Shown: positions 15,001 through 23,560 of the stretch, in pieces | How the letters are laid out: the number at the start of each line of letters is the position of its first letter | How positions within the stretch are numbered: position 1 is the stretch's first letter | Assembly: GCA_949775045.1 (NCBI GenBank) | Contig: OX459097.1 | Span: forward strand, 2,391,598-2,455,597 | Length of the DNA: 64,000 bases | Reading direction: 5' to 3' | Source: Metridium senile | Lineage: Eukaryota > Cnidaria > Anthozoa > Actiniaria > Metridiidae | The notes under the pieces: model-generated | Databases searched by the model: none | What the model saw: the letters and a program-made list of their open reading frames with translations, nothing else | What the model was told of the DNA's origin: nothing | Position numbers and translations under genes: made by a program

Positions 15001-18000
15001 AACAGATTCATACAGCCCAAAATCCATCTTTATTTTCGTGACGTTTATTTCTCAAAAGGTTAATCTTGATAATAATGTTTCTGAGATTTAGTTTTCATTT
15101 TCTCAATAAAAATATTATGAAATTTGGGATAAGGACATTTCTCATTAAAATAACCTAAAATTAGTCATAAATGATTTACGTGCATATGTTATTTTTTGTG
15201 CACATTTTAAACATTTTGTAAACATTAATCAACCAATTTAGCTCCTCCTCACCCTCGGGACTTTCCAAAGTAGCCGGGTTGGCCGCAGAAAAGAGGTATA
15301 AAATAGGTATATAGGAATAGATTTGGAGCTTTTTATTCTGACCGCCTAATAGAGGGTGACCACTTAATGGGTGACCGCTTAATAGAGGTACCACTGTATA
15401 TGTATTGTGTATGATCTATGTATGATACATTATGAATAGCTGTTATTACAGTTATATGCAAATGATTTCAAACAATGGATTCAAATTGAGGCTTTCGGGC
15501 AAACCTATTGTTTTCGCCCGAAAGCCTCCACTTCAACCCATTGTTCAAAATCATTTGCATATAACTGTAATAACAGCTATTTCAATCCCTCAGAATCCCT
15601 TCTGTTCAGTAGCCCGAGTAATCGCTCACAGAGCGTCTAGTTTCCATTTAATCTAATTTTAAAGTAGGTCTATAATTATTTTTCTATTTATTTTAACCTC
15701 TACTCTAAATTCAAAAGCAAACCTATTGTTTTCACCCGAAAGCTTCCACTTCAACCCATTGTTCAAAATCATTTGCATATAACTGTAATAACAGCTATTT
15801 CAATCCCTCAGAATCCCTTCTGTTCAGTAGCCCGAGTAATCGCTCACAGAGCGTCTAGTTTCCATTTAATCTAATTTTAAAGTAGGTCTATAATTATTTT
15901 TCTATTTATTTTAACCTCTACTCTAAATTCAAAAGCAAACCTATTGTTTTCGCCCGAAAGCTTCCACTTCAACCCATTGCTCAAAATCATTTGCATATAA
16001 CTGTAATAACAGCTATTTCAATCCCTCAGAATCCCTTCTGTTCAGTAGCCCGAGTAATCGCTCACAGAGCGTCTAGTTTCCATTTAATTTAATTTTAAAG
16101 TAGGTCTATAATTATATTTCTATTTATTTTAACTTCTACTCTAAATTCAAAAGCCACTCGAATAGCATTGCAGCATTTTACTGCAGAAACAGTATCATCA
16201 TTTCTAACACTTAACTTAACTAAACAAGTGAGAGTAACCACATGAGCTCCTTGAGCTCCTTTAATTAATACCTGTTCGACGTACAGCAAAACAAACAAAC
16301 AAACAAAACATGTTTTTTCCCTTATAATCACTCAACATTATAACTTGGTTCTTTCTTTTCTTTTGTCTCTTTTTCTTCCTCTTCTTTTCTTTGTCTTCTT
16401 AACTTCCTAAACAGTAATCGAGAAAATGTGTTTCGTTATCTTACAAACATCTGTTTCATCTTGCAATAAAAACATGACTACTTAGTGATGTAAAGGGTTA
16501 TCTTTAAATGCTCACTAAAAGCATTAATTTTTTTTTACCACGTTAGAATTATGTAACTAAAATTTGAGATCAGTAAGATTATCCTTTAACATCCCATCAA
16601 GTAGAAAACTGACATTAATAAAGCTTTTGTGTTTAAAGTTGAAAGTGAGATTTTTCTCTTAACTAAACCTGACGCCATGTTTATATAAATGAGTTCACTT
16701 AGCACTATTTTCGTGTGTTTTTTTTTTAATTAATCGCCGGAAGAATTAAGTTGCGTTTTGCCTCTGGCTCTCAGAGCGTTACGCCAGCCTTCTGAAATTG
16801 GTTACATGAAAATAACATACTTTTGTTAAGTTAATTGCCGGAAGAATTAAGTTGCGTTTAGCCTCTGGCTCTCAGAGCTTTACGCCAGACTTCTGAAATT
16901 GGCTACATGAAAATAACATACTTTTGTTTTTAATAGGTTCACTTTTGTGAAGAAGGTTTTCTTAAAAGCATGCCGACTAATGGATCACTTTCGTGATGTT
17001 TTCAAGAAAACATATATTTTAATATTTTAGCAATGTCATGTGAAAGAACCACCTGAAATAGGCATGTTTTGATGGTCTGGCTAAAATAGTTATTTTAGCA
17101 ATGTCATATGAAAGAACCACCTGAAATAGGCATGTTTTGATGCTAAAATAGTTATTTTAGCAATGTCATATGAAAGAACCACCTGAAATAGGCATGTTTG
17201 GAAGGTTTTGATGATCTGGCTAAAATAGTTATGTCATATGAAAGAACCACCTGAAATAGGAATGTTTGGAAGGTTTTGATGCTCTGGCTAAAATAGTTAT
17301 GTCATATGAAAGAACCACCTGAAATAGGAATGTTTGGAAGGTTTTGATGCTCTGGCTAAAATAGTTATGTCATATGAAAGAACCACCAGAAATAGGAATG
17401 TTTGGAAGGTTTTGATGCTCTGGCTAAAATAGTTATGTCATATGAAAGAACCACCTGAAATAGGAATGTTTGGAAGGTTTTGATGCTCTGGCTAAAATAG
17501 TTATGTCATATGAAAGAACCACCTGAAATAGGAATGTTTGGAAGGTTTTGATGCTCTGGCTAAAATAGTTATGTCATATGAAAGATCCACCTGAAATAGG
17601 AATGTTTGGAAGGTTTTGATGCTCTGGCTAAAATAGTTATGTCATATGAAAGAACCACCTGAAATAGGCATGTTTGGAAGTTTTGATGGTCTGGCTAAAA
17701 TACCAAAGAAGTTATGCTCAATGAATAATGTAGAGATTTGTATGTAACTTTCTGCTGAGGCCTTTGATGCCTCGTTTTGGTATTTTTCTGATATTTCAAG
17801 TTCTTATAGCTTCTTGCAAATTTAATTGTTTTTTACCCAAACTTTCCACCACAAGTTATTGTTATGGTGAATGCCTATTAGATATGATAGCTTTCTTCTT
17901 CTTAAAACATCAGTTAATTATTATGATAATTAGTGGCGGCCAATTATGACAGTCGTCTATGTCATAGTTATAATAGCTGCCTAAAGGAAGTTTTCTGGAG

Positions 18001-21000
18001 ACTGCATAATAATAACTGTTAAACATAGACTGTAAACATAGACTGTTGTACCGGGAGACGGTCTACTCTTTGCGAATAGCTCAAACGTCCATCTTGTGTA
18101 TAGGATTGGAGCGTAGGCAGTCAGGACCTCCGGCTTTACGTCCTTATCAGAGAAGACAAGGCACTTAGAGAGTAAAGTGTCTTGCCTATACTCAACGTAA
18201 TCGAACCCAGACCATTAGGCCCGGAATATGATACACCAAAATCACTTTTTTTTTTAATCTTCTAGATGGACACGTGTGCCCTACTAATCGGGGAGACTCA
18301 CTCACACTCACTACCTGTATACGTTGAATATTTTGCACTCAGCTCAGCTCCCATGTTCATTTTTGCGGAGGGAGGAAAACCGGATAACCCGGAGAAAAAC
18401 CCTCGTGTCATAGGAGAGAAAAACACATCAAACAAACTCAACTCGAGCCTGGACCACAGCATTAAGAGGCAAGCGCTTTCACCGCTAGGCCACCCATGCC
18501 ACCCCTCTCCCCAAACACTGGACCATTACGTCTCTCTATATTTATAGTTCTCTCTTAAGCAACTGAATTGTTCACCTCGAAACGTCTTTTTTAAAGGTGT
18601 TTGGATACAGTATTGAGATTGACTAACCGTTTGCAATCGGCTTGTTGATTAAATTCTATCGTTTTGAACATGTGTGGCACTAGTAAAGCTTGGTTTGGAG
18701 TTCTTTTCAAATATTTGTTTTGTTAAAATTGATGTTACATAACATAGTTAAAGAGGAAAAGCGCCATCTAGATTTGATCAAGAATTGCATGTTTTTGCAG
18801 AATCAATTATAAATTGGTATTCATCGGAAAAGACGTGTTAACATTTGGTCAGCTATAAACCCGCTATACGTCACGCTTCAATGCGCCTAGTCAAAATGGT
18901 AGAAATAAGGCCACAAAATCGTGGTTTTTCGATCTTTTCTCAAAATATTTGCAGAAAGGTAAAAAAAGTAGCCATGGATACAGCTACCTCAATCTTTTGT
19001 TGACCTTGTCAAATTATTTTGATCTACTTTCCGTTCAAAAAGTACACGTACTTTTGGGGGTTGAAAGTTAACGGTTTGATCACTTACAAGAGAGATTGTG
19101 CGACTATTCTCATGTCAAGTTACAATATGGGCTATATTTAAAATTAAACAAACCCTTTTAAAAACGTAGCCATGGATTCGAAAACACCATTCTTTTACGG
19201 ACATTTTGATGTGCAATACATGACTATGCGTGAAAAAAACCCCGTACTTTTCGAGATTTCTGATTGTTATCACTGTAATCTCTCGGTCATTCTCTTATAA
19301 GACTCTCATTCAAAATCGAGCGAACAGTAGAGCCTTGAGAACTCTTTGAATGATATATACCTACTCCAAAAAACGTTGTCTGGTCCGCCGCACAGTCCTC
19401 GCGCCAAGACTGTGAAAGATATTGGTTATATCTAATCAGTAATTAATTTATTTGCATGTTCGCACTCTAGTGTGGTACCGTTTTTCAACGAAATAGTGTT
19501 GTGCCTACTTTTATTTTCTTGTTTTATCACTCTCTCATCAAAACATTCACTGTGTTTTCCTTCACGGTCTTGGCGCGAGGACTGTGCGGCGGACCCGACA
19601 ACGTTTTTTGGATTAGGTATATATTATTTTGTCGCCGGTTATAAGTCGTCTGAGTATATATAATCATAATGTGCTGTGAAAGGCTTCTCTGGATGTTTAA
19701 TTGTTTTTAAAAGCGGGTTTCTACTTGGAAATATCAAATGTTCAAAATCACGGAGCTATGTTTTCTGATGACTATTCAAGGTTTTCTTTAAAACAGCCGT
19801 TATTCAAACAACACTTTCCTTATGAATTATGCAGATACAATACTATCAACTTGTTAACGATAGTGTGTTCTTTCCACTAGCTTCTTTTCAACAGTAGCGC
19901 GCGGTCCAACTAACAACTTTATTTTTCCTTTGACAGACCGCTGATCAAAGAGCTGTGTGCTCAACTAGTGAGAACATGCCATCAGTATTACGGCAGGCCG
20001 TATTAGCTGCTGGAGTAACGCCTAGGACGAGCATGGAAGGTACGGTAAAACACTTTTTATCCCACACGGTTCATTGATACATCACTATTGCGCATGCTCC
20101 ATAGAATCAGAATTGGCTTGCAGACAAACATAAAACCCTCCCACATGGTTCATTGATACATCACTTTTGCGCATGCTCCATAGAATCAGAATTGGCTTGC
20201 AGACAAACATAAAAACCCTCCCACATGGTTCATTGATACATCACTATTGCGCATGCTCCATAGGATCAGAAATATTTATCCAATACGGATCATTTATTAC
20301 AATTGTTTGCGCCAAAAGTAGAATTTTAAACCCTCACGTTTTTAGAAAAATTAAGTAAGAAAGAAAAACAATTTAATTCATCATTTTTTTTTGGTTTTAC
20401 GTCTGATATTAAGAAAAATGGCGGGAATCGCAATGTCTTCTACTAGTCGACCTTCGGCTTGACATCCTCTCGAGGTTGCTCAAGTATCTCACTCTATGTT
20501 GTTCCGTTTCGATAATTAAAATTTGATACAATATTATTTGGTCTCATGCAAGGATGGTTTTATTTAGAATATATCGGCCAATTAGTAAATGACGATTTTT
20601 ACACCCTCTGTTTGATCATATGTACATGCAACAAAATTTGCCATAAAAAAAAAAATGAATAAAAAAAAAAAAAACTGTAAAAAAAAATGATTTTCAGTGA
20701 AAATAGATAATAGGACCTTTGCAGCTAGAGGTCACGTGACCCCATCTACCTTAAATCCATCAGCTGTGCCAAAATGTCCAGAAATGGAAAGAGCATGTCG
20801 ACATTAGCAAAAAGATGAAATTTCAGCTCTTGATTCTAAATACATAAAAATGGGACATTTTCTAAGGATTCGTATGGGAAAATAAAACTGGAAATCATTT
20901 TGGCACAGCTGATGGATTAAAGGTAGGTGAGGTCACGTGATCTGCGAAGGGCCCATTATACTAAAACAGCCATCCCCTAAGAATCAGTGACTAGCGTTAA

Positions 21001-22020
21001 GATTTTCACCTTTCACTCTGTGTACAACGAACATGGCGACCTCCTTTTGTTTTTGATTATCTAGCCTCGTGATCACGTAAGAACTGAATATAGTTTCCAC
21101 ATGTATGAGAGGCTAGTCTGTCAAAATGTACGCGTCGTGCTTCTCCTAACTCTTCTCTTGTCTTCTTAAAATCCTGGCGTGCTCTATAACTCAACAGAGC
21201 ACGCTGCCTCGTTTTCTATTTCTTCAATAGTTATTAGTCGCCCCTTTTCGGTGTATACACCTATTTCAAAAAGGTTGCTGGAGTGAACAGCGGTTGCACG
21301 ACCGAAATGAACTTTGGGTCATTAAAATTGATTACTTGTGTTTCTTTGGTGGCAGAAATCAAATGTACTTTACAGGTTCACTTAGATAAAAATAGCTTAT
21401 AATTTATTAAACTGTGGTTAGCTGTTTCGAAAACCATTCAAGTTTATTGTATCCGTAATCACGATCATTTCAGTTTTGTAATTGCAACTCGCTACTCAGC
21501 TTTGAAAATAACTCTACCCCTGGGGCCAGTTGTACGATGCTTGGATAAAGTTATCCACAGGATAAGAGATATCCAGTGTATATAATTTGTATAGGTTTTA
21601 TCCGTATCCGTTTATCCGTTGGGATTTATTTCCATTGGATAGGGATTTATCCGGTGGATAGCGCTATTCAGGCTTCGTACAACGTAACCCCTGAAGGATA
21701 AAAACACTATTATTTAGCGCAATATCCTGTATATTTTAGTCATTTTAATATAATTAAGAATTAAAAAGCTTAATAGTTCCGTGCTTATATGTGACACTTA
21801 TACCACTAAACTTCTCGATTGCACTTTACTGTCAAGCCCACATGGAAAACGTTTTATTATTGTGATTTCAGCTTTGACTTCAGATGCACGCAAAAGTAGT
21901 AACTTACACCAAGCGTATCGAGATGAGGTCCACAAAGCTGTCAAGAACCGTACAAGCAAAGATGAAGACTATACACCAGATAGGTTTCCTTCTACTAAAG
22001 ACTACATCGAGAAATCATAG
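1..22020 (+). CDS. BAG6: BAG6 (Scythe/BAT3) large proline-rich chaperone, C-terminal 19 exons
   Basis: BAG6 is a cytosolic and nuclear holdase. With GET4 and UBL4A it sorts tail-anchored and mislocalised proteins towards insertion or ubiquitination. Exons read here: 1-35 (partial), 107-157, 503-583, 1581-1714, 2450-2561, 3048-3281, 4094-4838, 6883-7043, 7767-7857, 8473-8559, 9124-9195, 9580-9731, 10036-10135, 11668-11795, 11985-12152, 12447-12629, 13297-13404, 19937-20039, 21872-22020. All have AG/GT borders and compatible phases, and give about 963 residues. Exons 2450-3281 encode the conserved central helical (DUF3538-like) segment (ELLELNTTMQPYIQRY, YHALSDLTFNF). Exon 4094-4838 is the Ser/Thr/Gln-rich linker. 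Exon 13297-13404 has the family hallmark DWVPII...SDAYLSGLPPKRRK with its basic nuclear-localisation cluster. The last two exons form the BAG-like tail that binds UBL4A in vertebrates (YTPDRFPSTKDY). The N-terminal ubiquitin-like domain is upstream of the window. Very long introns and satellite arrays are unusual for this gene. Family identity is secure; individual weak splice sites are inference. Confidence 0.93.
223..345 (+). repeat. Dispersed repeat family A, copy 1 (degenerate)
   Basis: About 120 bp match three other places in the window (2083-2213, 52611-52752 and, inverted, 8885-9023). Shared landmarks are CTCGAAACGTCAATAA, ACATTTTTTACGGTG, TTACCTATCG and a TAGTTTACTTGCTAG end. The 5' part of the motif described at 52611 is decayed here. 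It lies in a BAG6 intron. Its class is not certain; a Penelope-like or SINE-like retroelement end is possible. Confidence 0.7.
584..911. other. BAG6 intronic sequence with no recognised gene
   Basis: Open frames of 92-95 codons overlap on both strands (487-765 minus, 601-888 plus). Neither resembles BAG6 or any family I recognise, and no splice borders tie them to the gene. I see nothing further here before the G-run element. Confidence 0.5.
912..1222. mobile_element. Inverted-repeat element ending in poly-G / poly-C runs
   Basis: The left arm is a run of 25 G (916-940) followed by TTCTCCCTTAGAAAATGGAT. The right arm is the reverse complement ending in 17 C (1205-1221), so the arms pair over about 40 bp beyond the homopolymers. 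Between them GACCCTAAAAGGTACG-type units repeat about five times. The element is flanked by the 9-bp direct repeat GGATTAGCA (903-911 and 1223-1231), which looks like a target-site duplication; that length would fit a Mutator-like transposon. No transposase is present, so it would be non-autonomous. Confidence 0.75.
1913..2059. mobile_element. Palindromic MITE family B, copy 1
   Basis: Arms CTGCGAACTCAGACATT and its complement AATGTCTGAGTTCGCAG close a 147-bp hairpin that also pairs internally (GTGAAATACGTTTTTGGCTG with its complement). A related copy with the same ends lies at 48613-48741. It sits in the BAG6 intron between exons 1581-1714 and 2450-2561. Confidence 0.8.
2083..2213 (+). repeat. 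Dispersed repeat family A, copy 2
   Basis: This copy begins with the core CTGACGAAGAGCTAAAGCTC (2081-2100) and continues through TTACCTATCG to TAGTTTACTTGCT. It directly follows the family B MITE. Confidence 0.75.
2699..2749 (+). repeat. Duplicate of the BAG6 exon 2450-2561 3' end
   Basis: These 51 bases are identical to the last 51 coding bases of the exon (2511-2561). They are followed by a better donor (GTAAGC) than the first copy has (GTACAC). ATACTTAGTTAT motifs recur between the copies, showing tandem duplication. The copy has a possible acceptor just upstream (TTATAG at 2689-2694), so it could serve as an alternative mini-exon. Confidence 0.85.
3301..3595. mobile_element. Nested palindromic elements in a BAG6 intron
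   Basis: Outer arms TTATTAGACAGTTTGATGTG (3301-3320) and CACATCAAACTGTTTAATAA (3418-3437) bound one hairpin. A second hairpin follows with ACTAGTCATAGATGAGTAAA (from 3502) and its complement ending at 3589. The motif GGATATTTT(T)ACTCG/GAGT recurs in both. These are non-coding, MITE-like structures. Confidence 0.65.
3880..4000. mobile_element. Palindromic MITE family C, copy 1
   Basis: GAGAATTTTAAGAAGACTCGAGAAGC and its approximate complement CTTCTCTCATCTTCTTAAAA form a hairpin with GAGCAC-type ends. The right half is seen again at about 21135-21235, including the downstream CTGCCTCGTTTTCTATTTCT. It lies in the intron before exon 4094. Confidence 0.6.
4850..5122. repeat. CAT/GAT trinucleotide-rich repeat after the BAG6 exon donor
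   Basis: Degenerate (CAT/GAT)n starts 11 bases into the intron and stays open in the exon frame up to a stop at 5120-5122. If the intron were retained, the protein would gain a roughly 90-residue His-rich tail. Splicing at 4838/6883 restores the phase, so I treat this as intron. Confidence 0.85.
5150..6712. repeat. 18-bp minisatellite array, about 87 copies
   Basis: The unit is ATTACCACTGTTNTCCTC. Variants are limited to a few positions: TTCTCC, TTATCC, TTATAC or TTATTA, and CACTGTT or CACAGTT. Occasional 17-bp units (ending TTATCTC) shift the frame from about 6005 onward. Because 18 is a multiple of three and the unit lacks stops, both strands show long spurious open frames. It occupies most of the 2.0-kb BAG6 intron 4839-6882. 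Confidence 0.95.
6715..6800. repeat. TCATTA/TCATCC microsatellite
   Basis: Short degenerate array following the 18-bp minisatellite, with two copies of ATTATACATGTAAATGTA. Confidence 0.8.
7057..7432. repeat. 53-bp tandem repeat, about 7 copies
   Basis: The unit runs TTTATGTATGAATGATATTG, then ACAAACAAAATAGATAGATA and an ATAAATCACTGG end. It begins within a few bases of the donor of exon 6883-7043. The GATA tract in each unit varies in length. Confidence 0.92.
7480..7725. repeat. CCCTATGAA-type degenerate short tandem repeat
   Basis: About twenty imperfect 9-12 bp units (CCCTATGAATA, CCCTGTGAAAT) fill the rest of this BAG6 intron. The 66-codon minus-strand frame here is a by-product. Confidence 0.8.
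8110..8400. repeat. GAT/GGT trinucleotide-rich repeat
   Basis: Degenerate (GAT)n with GGT and AAT interruptions in the intron between exons 7767-7857 and 8473-8559. Open frames on both strands are low-complexity shadows. Confidence 0.85.
8615..8801. mobile_element. Tc1/mariner- or pogo-like MITE
   Basis: Terminal inverted repeats CAGTGGAACCCCG...CGGGGTTCCACTG enclose 187 bp of internally palindromic TGGCCGTATTAA-type sequence. TA flanks both ends (8613-8614, 8802-8803), the hallmark duplication of the Tc1/mariner superfamily. There is no transposase. A right-end fragment of a related element ends near 15397 (TTAATAGAGGTACCACTG). Confidence 0.85.
8885..9023 (-). repeat. Dispersed repeat family A, copy 3 (inverted)
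   Basis: Reverse complement of the family at 52611. On the minus strand it starts CCAACGAAGGGCTTAAAGCT and ends CTAGTTTACTCGCTAG. It precedes the BAG6 exon starting at 9124. Confidence 0.75.
9250..9558. mobile_element. Terminal-inverted-repeat element, 309 bp
   Basis: AACACAGCGGTCAAACGACT at the left and its exact complement at the right bound the element, with ACGCATGCG continuing both arms. It lies between BAG6 exons 9124-9195 and 9580-9731. Its right end is only about 20 bp from the next splice acceptor. Confidence 0.75.
10269..10541. mobile_element. MITE family D (GGTTGTACGAAGGGTG ends), nested double copy
   Basis: Two interleaved palindromes share the arm GGTTGTACGAAGGGTGGATA and the inner AAGTTATCCGCGGATAA. 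Related copies lie at 21522-21692 and 47829-47945. The ends GGGGCC(G/A)GTTGTACGAA and repeated GGATAA/TTATCC motifs define the family. It sits in the long BAG6 intron 10136-11667. Confidence 0.8.
10868..11118 (+). mobile_element. Harbinger-like transposon 5' remnant
   Basis: A GGCCGATTTACATGATACAA end is followed at 10984 by an ATG frame reading MADRKRVVALAVCNYSLNKL and then a basic ...RKSGSRDRNGAY segment. This resembles the start of animal Harbinger transposase genes (a basic patch followed by GAY). A hairpin element inserted at 11119 breaks the frame; beyond it the frame stops almost at once. I see no nuclease domain nearby. The family assignment is by recollection of pattern, not by search. 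Confidence 0.4.
11119..11513. mobile_element. Long-hairpin transposon with 7-bp target duplication
   Basis: The termini CATAGGCAGCCC and GGGCTGCCTGTG are inverted repeats that continue for about 170 bp on each arm, with a ~45-bp loop. The direct repeat TAGAGAG flanks it at 11112-11118 and 11514-11520. Arms carry CpG-rich GGCGCGC motifs. The 7-bp (possibly 8) duplication suggests a hAT-like origin, but this is inference. It has landed in the Harbinger-like remnant. Confidence 0.85.
11839..11905. repeat. (CCTT)n microsatellite
   Basis: About 16 copies of TTCC shortly after the donor of BAG6 exon 11668-11795. Confidence 0.95.
12640..13250. repeat. GTT/GCT trinucleotide-rich array
   Basis: A 600-bp degenerate (TTG)n/(CTG)n stretch fills the intron between BAG6 exons 12447-12629 and 13297-13404. 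It generates spurious Cys/Val/Leu-rich frames on the plus strand. Within it a TTGTTGTTGCTGCAGTTGTT-type unit recurs three times. Confidence 0.93.
13790..14260. repeat. Tandemly duplicated ~125-bp segment, split by a MITE
   Basis: The motif order TTATAACT, TTCTTTTCTC, TTGTTTTACGTATGTATTGA, AACATCCTGTGTTGTCCT repeats two to three times. The family E MITE interrupts one copy. A further diverged copy occurs at about 16265-16380. Confidence 0.7.
13971..14171. mobile_element. Tc1/mariner-like MITE family E, copy 1
   Basis: Ends CAGTGCAAATCAAAAAACCG and CGGTTTTTTGATTGGCACTG are flanked by TA (13969-13970, 14172-14173). Arms extend over about 80 bp through GTGGGCACC and GTCGTTTATTGTTCGTTGAAC. A second copy is at 50829-50997. 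It has inserted into a ~125-bp duplicated host segment (see 13790-14260). Confidence 0.88.
14260..15434. other. BAG6 intron 13405-19936, unassigned part
   Basis: I recognise no gene in this stretch. A 109-codon plus-strand frame (14481-14810) lacks family features. A right-end fragment of a mariner-like element (CCGCTTAATAGAGGTACCAC) ends near 15397. Confidence 0.5.
15435..15581. mobile_element. Palindromic MITE family F, copy 1
   Basis: AATAGCTGTTATTACAGTTA (from 15435) pairs with TAACTGTAATAACAGCTATT (to 15581). The inner arm GGCTTTCGGGC pairs with GCCCGAAAGCC. A diverged second copy is at 57954-58099. The right half of this copy is incorporated in the 218-bp tandem array that follows. Confidence 0.85.
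15500..16153. repeat. 218-bp tandem repeat, three copies
   Basis: Copies 15500-15717, 15718-15935 and 15936-16153 are nearly identical. Each starts CAAACCTATTGTTTTC, contains the right arm of the family F palindrome and ends TCTAAATTCAAAAG. Array formation therefore captured half of a transposon plus its right flank. Confidence 0.93.
16728..16930. repeat. ~105-bp direct duplication
   Basis: Two copies of GCCGGAAGAATTAAGTTGCG...ATGAAAATAACATACTTTTG lie side by side, differing at a few bases. Confidence 0.88.
17034..17700. repeat. 68-bp tandem repeat, about 10 copies
   Basis: The unit begins ATGTCATATGAAAGAACCAC, continues CTGAAATAGGAATGTTTGGA and ends CTCTGGCTAAAATAGTT. Exact 68-bp spacing runs from 17231 onward (17231, 17299, 17367 and so on). 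The first copies are shorter variants. Confidence 0.95.
18050..18520. repeat. Possible tRNA-derived SINE-like segment
   Basis: A minus-strand B-box-like GGTTCGATTAC occurs at about 18190-18212, and AACCCGGAGAAAAACCCTCG-type text resembles widespread invertebrate interspersed repeats. No clear A box, tail or target duplication was found. Low confidence. Confidence 0.3.
19353..19624. mobile_element. Terminal-inverted-repeat element, 272 bp
   Basis: Arms ATATATACCTACTCCAAAAA...CACAGTCCTCGCGCCAAGAC and the near-exact complement (19556-19624) pair over about 62 bp with only a few mismatches. The interior is AT-rich and non-coding. It lies 300 bp upstream of the BAG6 exon starting at 19937. Confidence 0.8.
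20062..20275. repeat. ~72-bp tandem repeat, three copies
   Basis: Units of CCCACATGGTTCATTGATAC, ATCACTATTGCGCATGCTCC and ATAGAATCAGAATTGGCTTG follow the donor of exon 19937-20039 by about 20 bp. The third unit is truncated. Confidence 0.9.
20709..20957. mobile_element. Palindromic MITE family G, copy 1
   Basis: AATAGGACCTTTGCAG...GGTCACGTGACC pairs with GGTCACGTGA...CTGCGAAGGGCCCATT, and ATCCATCAGCTGTGCCAAAA continues both arms. A decayed related segment lies at about 32345-32435 (ACACAGCTGCTCGAT, GGTCACGTGACC). Confidence 0.78.
21522..21692. mobile_element. MITE family D copy
   Basis: GGGGCCAGTTGTACGATGCT at the left and GCTTCGTACAACGTAACCCC at the right. Inside are GGATAAAGTTATCC and GGATAGCGCTATTC motifs shared with 10269-10541 and 47829-47945. 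Confidence 0.75.
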
Positions 22021-22720
22021 CATTTTATTGAGAACTAGAGGAAATCAACTTGCACTGCTCATACGATTCTCTCAGATTCTTAGCAATTTATAATTGGTTG
22101 AACCTGCAGAAAGAATATCTCGCTAAACTCAAGATTATCTTAGATTCTTAGCAATTTATAATTACGGTTGAACCTGCAGAAAAAATATCTCGCTAAACTC
22201 AAGAGTATCTCAGATTCTTAGCAATTTATAATTAGTTGAACTTGCAGAAAAAATATCGCGCTGGACTCAAGATTGTCTTGAGAAATCTTTGTTCTTGCTT
22301 GCGATATAGAAACCCCAGAATAATTGGGAAAACTTTCCCCTTTTAACTTAGGACGTTCTTAAGTAATCTTAGCACTTCCGACTTTGAAAATCCAGAAAAA
22401 TAACTGAAATGTCGCATGTAAAACCTTTCAAGTTATGTAAAAAAAATTCACGTTTGTTTGAGAAAAATTTATGAACCTTATTGCCTCCCAAAAAAGCATT
22501 TAGCTCAAATAAAATCACACGGCTTGCAATGTTGTTTGTCAAAGTCTGCATAAATAATGTTTCTAGAACTTTTATTTCTTAATTGAATATTAAATAATAG
22601 AAATACACGAAGAAAATTAACTCAATCTACAGTACATTAAAGCCAGATTCCGTTCTGCCTATAGTATTACTATCCGCTTTTTTTTTTCAATTAGAAGCGA
22701 GTAGAGGAATCAATAAAACA
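22021..22720 (+). other. BAG6 3' untranslated region with a 69-bp triplication
   Basis: Right after the stop, a unit with CAGATTCTTAGCAATTTATA, GGTTGAACCTGCAGAAA and TATCTCGCTAAACTCAAGA repeats three times (about 22066-22270). Candidate polyadenylation signals AATAAA occur at 22508-22513 and near 22710. Which one is used cannot be told from sequence. Confidence 0.55.
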
Positions 22721-23090
22721 GCTCACTTCAATAACATCAAAGTTTTCCGCTATAAATGAAAACCTTGAGAAATCTTAGTTAACAGAAAAAAAAATTAGTT
22801 GGCAATGTGATTTTGCCTCTATGATAACCTCAAAGGCGACCCTGCACTTAATTAAGAGGTGAATTTTCTTTAAATATATGTAAGGAAATGAAGTTTCACA
22901 TCTTATTATATCCTATAGTTGTGAATGTAAAATATGATTGTTTTTCGTTTTCAATTAGCAGTTTTGTAGATGATAATAATTAAAACATGAATTGAGTTCA
23001 GTGTTTGCATGTCACAGTCTTGTGTGACACATCATACGATTCATTTACAAGTTGAAGGCTGGTTCTTGTTTTCTGTCAATTCCAATTTAT
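22721..23090. other. Intergenic sequence, nothing recognised
   Basis: AT-rich DNA between BAG6 and the GPCR gene with no supported gene or repeat. Confidence 0.5.
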
Positions 23091-23560
23091 TGTTTTCTTT
23101 CATGCTTCCATTAGTTCATTCTTTCTTTTTATCTTTCATTATCTTTTTCATTTCTCTCTTTTTTGTTTCTTTTCATTCTTTTCTTTCTTACTTTCTCTTT
23201 TTTCTTTCTCACTTCCCTCTCTCATTTCTCTTTTTTCTTTCTCACTTCCCTCTCTCATTTCTCTCTTTTTTCTTTCTCACTTCCCTCTCTCATTTCTCTC
23301 TTTTTTCTTGCTCACTTCCCTCTCTCATTTCTCTCTTTTTTCTTTCTTTTCATTATTTGCTTTCTTTTCGTTTTTCTTTCTCATTTCTCTCTCTTCTTTG
23401 TTTCTTATTCTTTTCTCTTTTCATTTGCTTTTTTCTTTCGTTATTCATTCTCACCACCCTTTTCTTTCCTTTTTCATTTCTCCATTTAGTTTTCTTTCCT
23501 TCTCATTTCTTTTCTCATTTCATCCCTTGTGTTTATTTTCTGCCTTGTTTTCTATGATCA
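23091..23560. repeat. Pyrimidine-rich minisatellite (CTTTCTCACTTCCCTCTCTC)
   Basis: About five copies of a ~35-bp unit CTTTCTCACTTCCCTCTCTC-ATTTCTC-T(n) sit in a 450-bp poly-pyrimidine tract. Phe/Ser/Leu-rich open frames here are artefacts. Confidence 0.9.

Noticed and set aside
17034..17700. Regular direct repeats that might suggest a CRISPR array
   Set aside because: The 68-bp units are contiguous with no unique spacers, and the genome is animal. The array is a minisatellite.
18180..18230. A tRNA gene on the minus strand
   Set aside because: Only a B-box-like GGTTCGATTAC is present. No cloverleaf or A box could be built.
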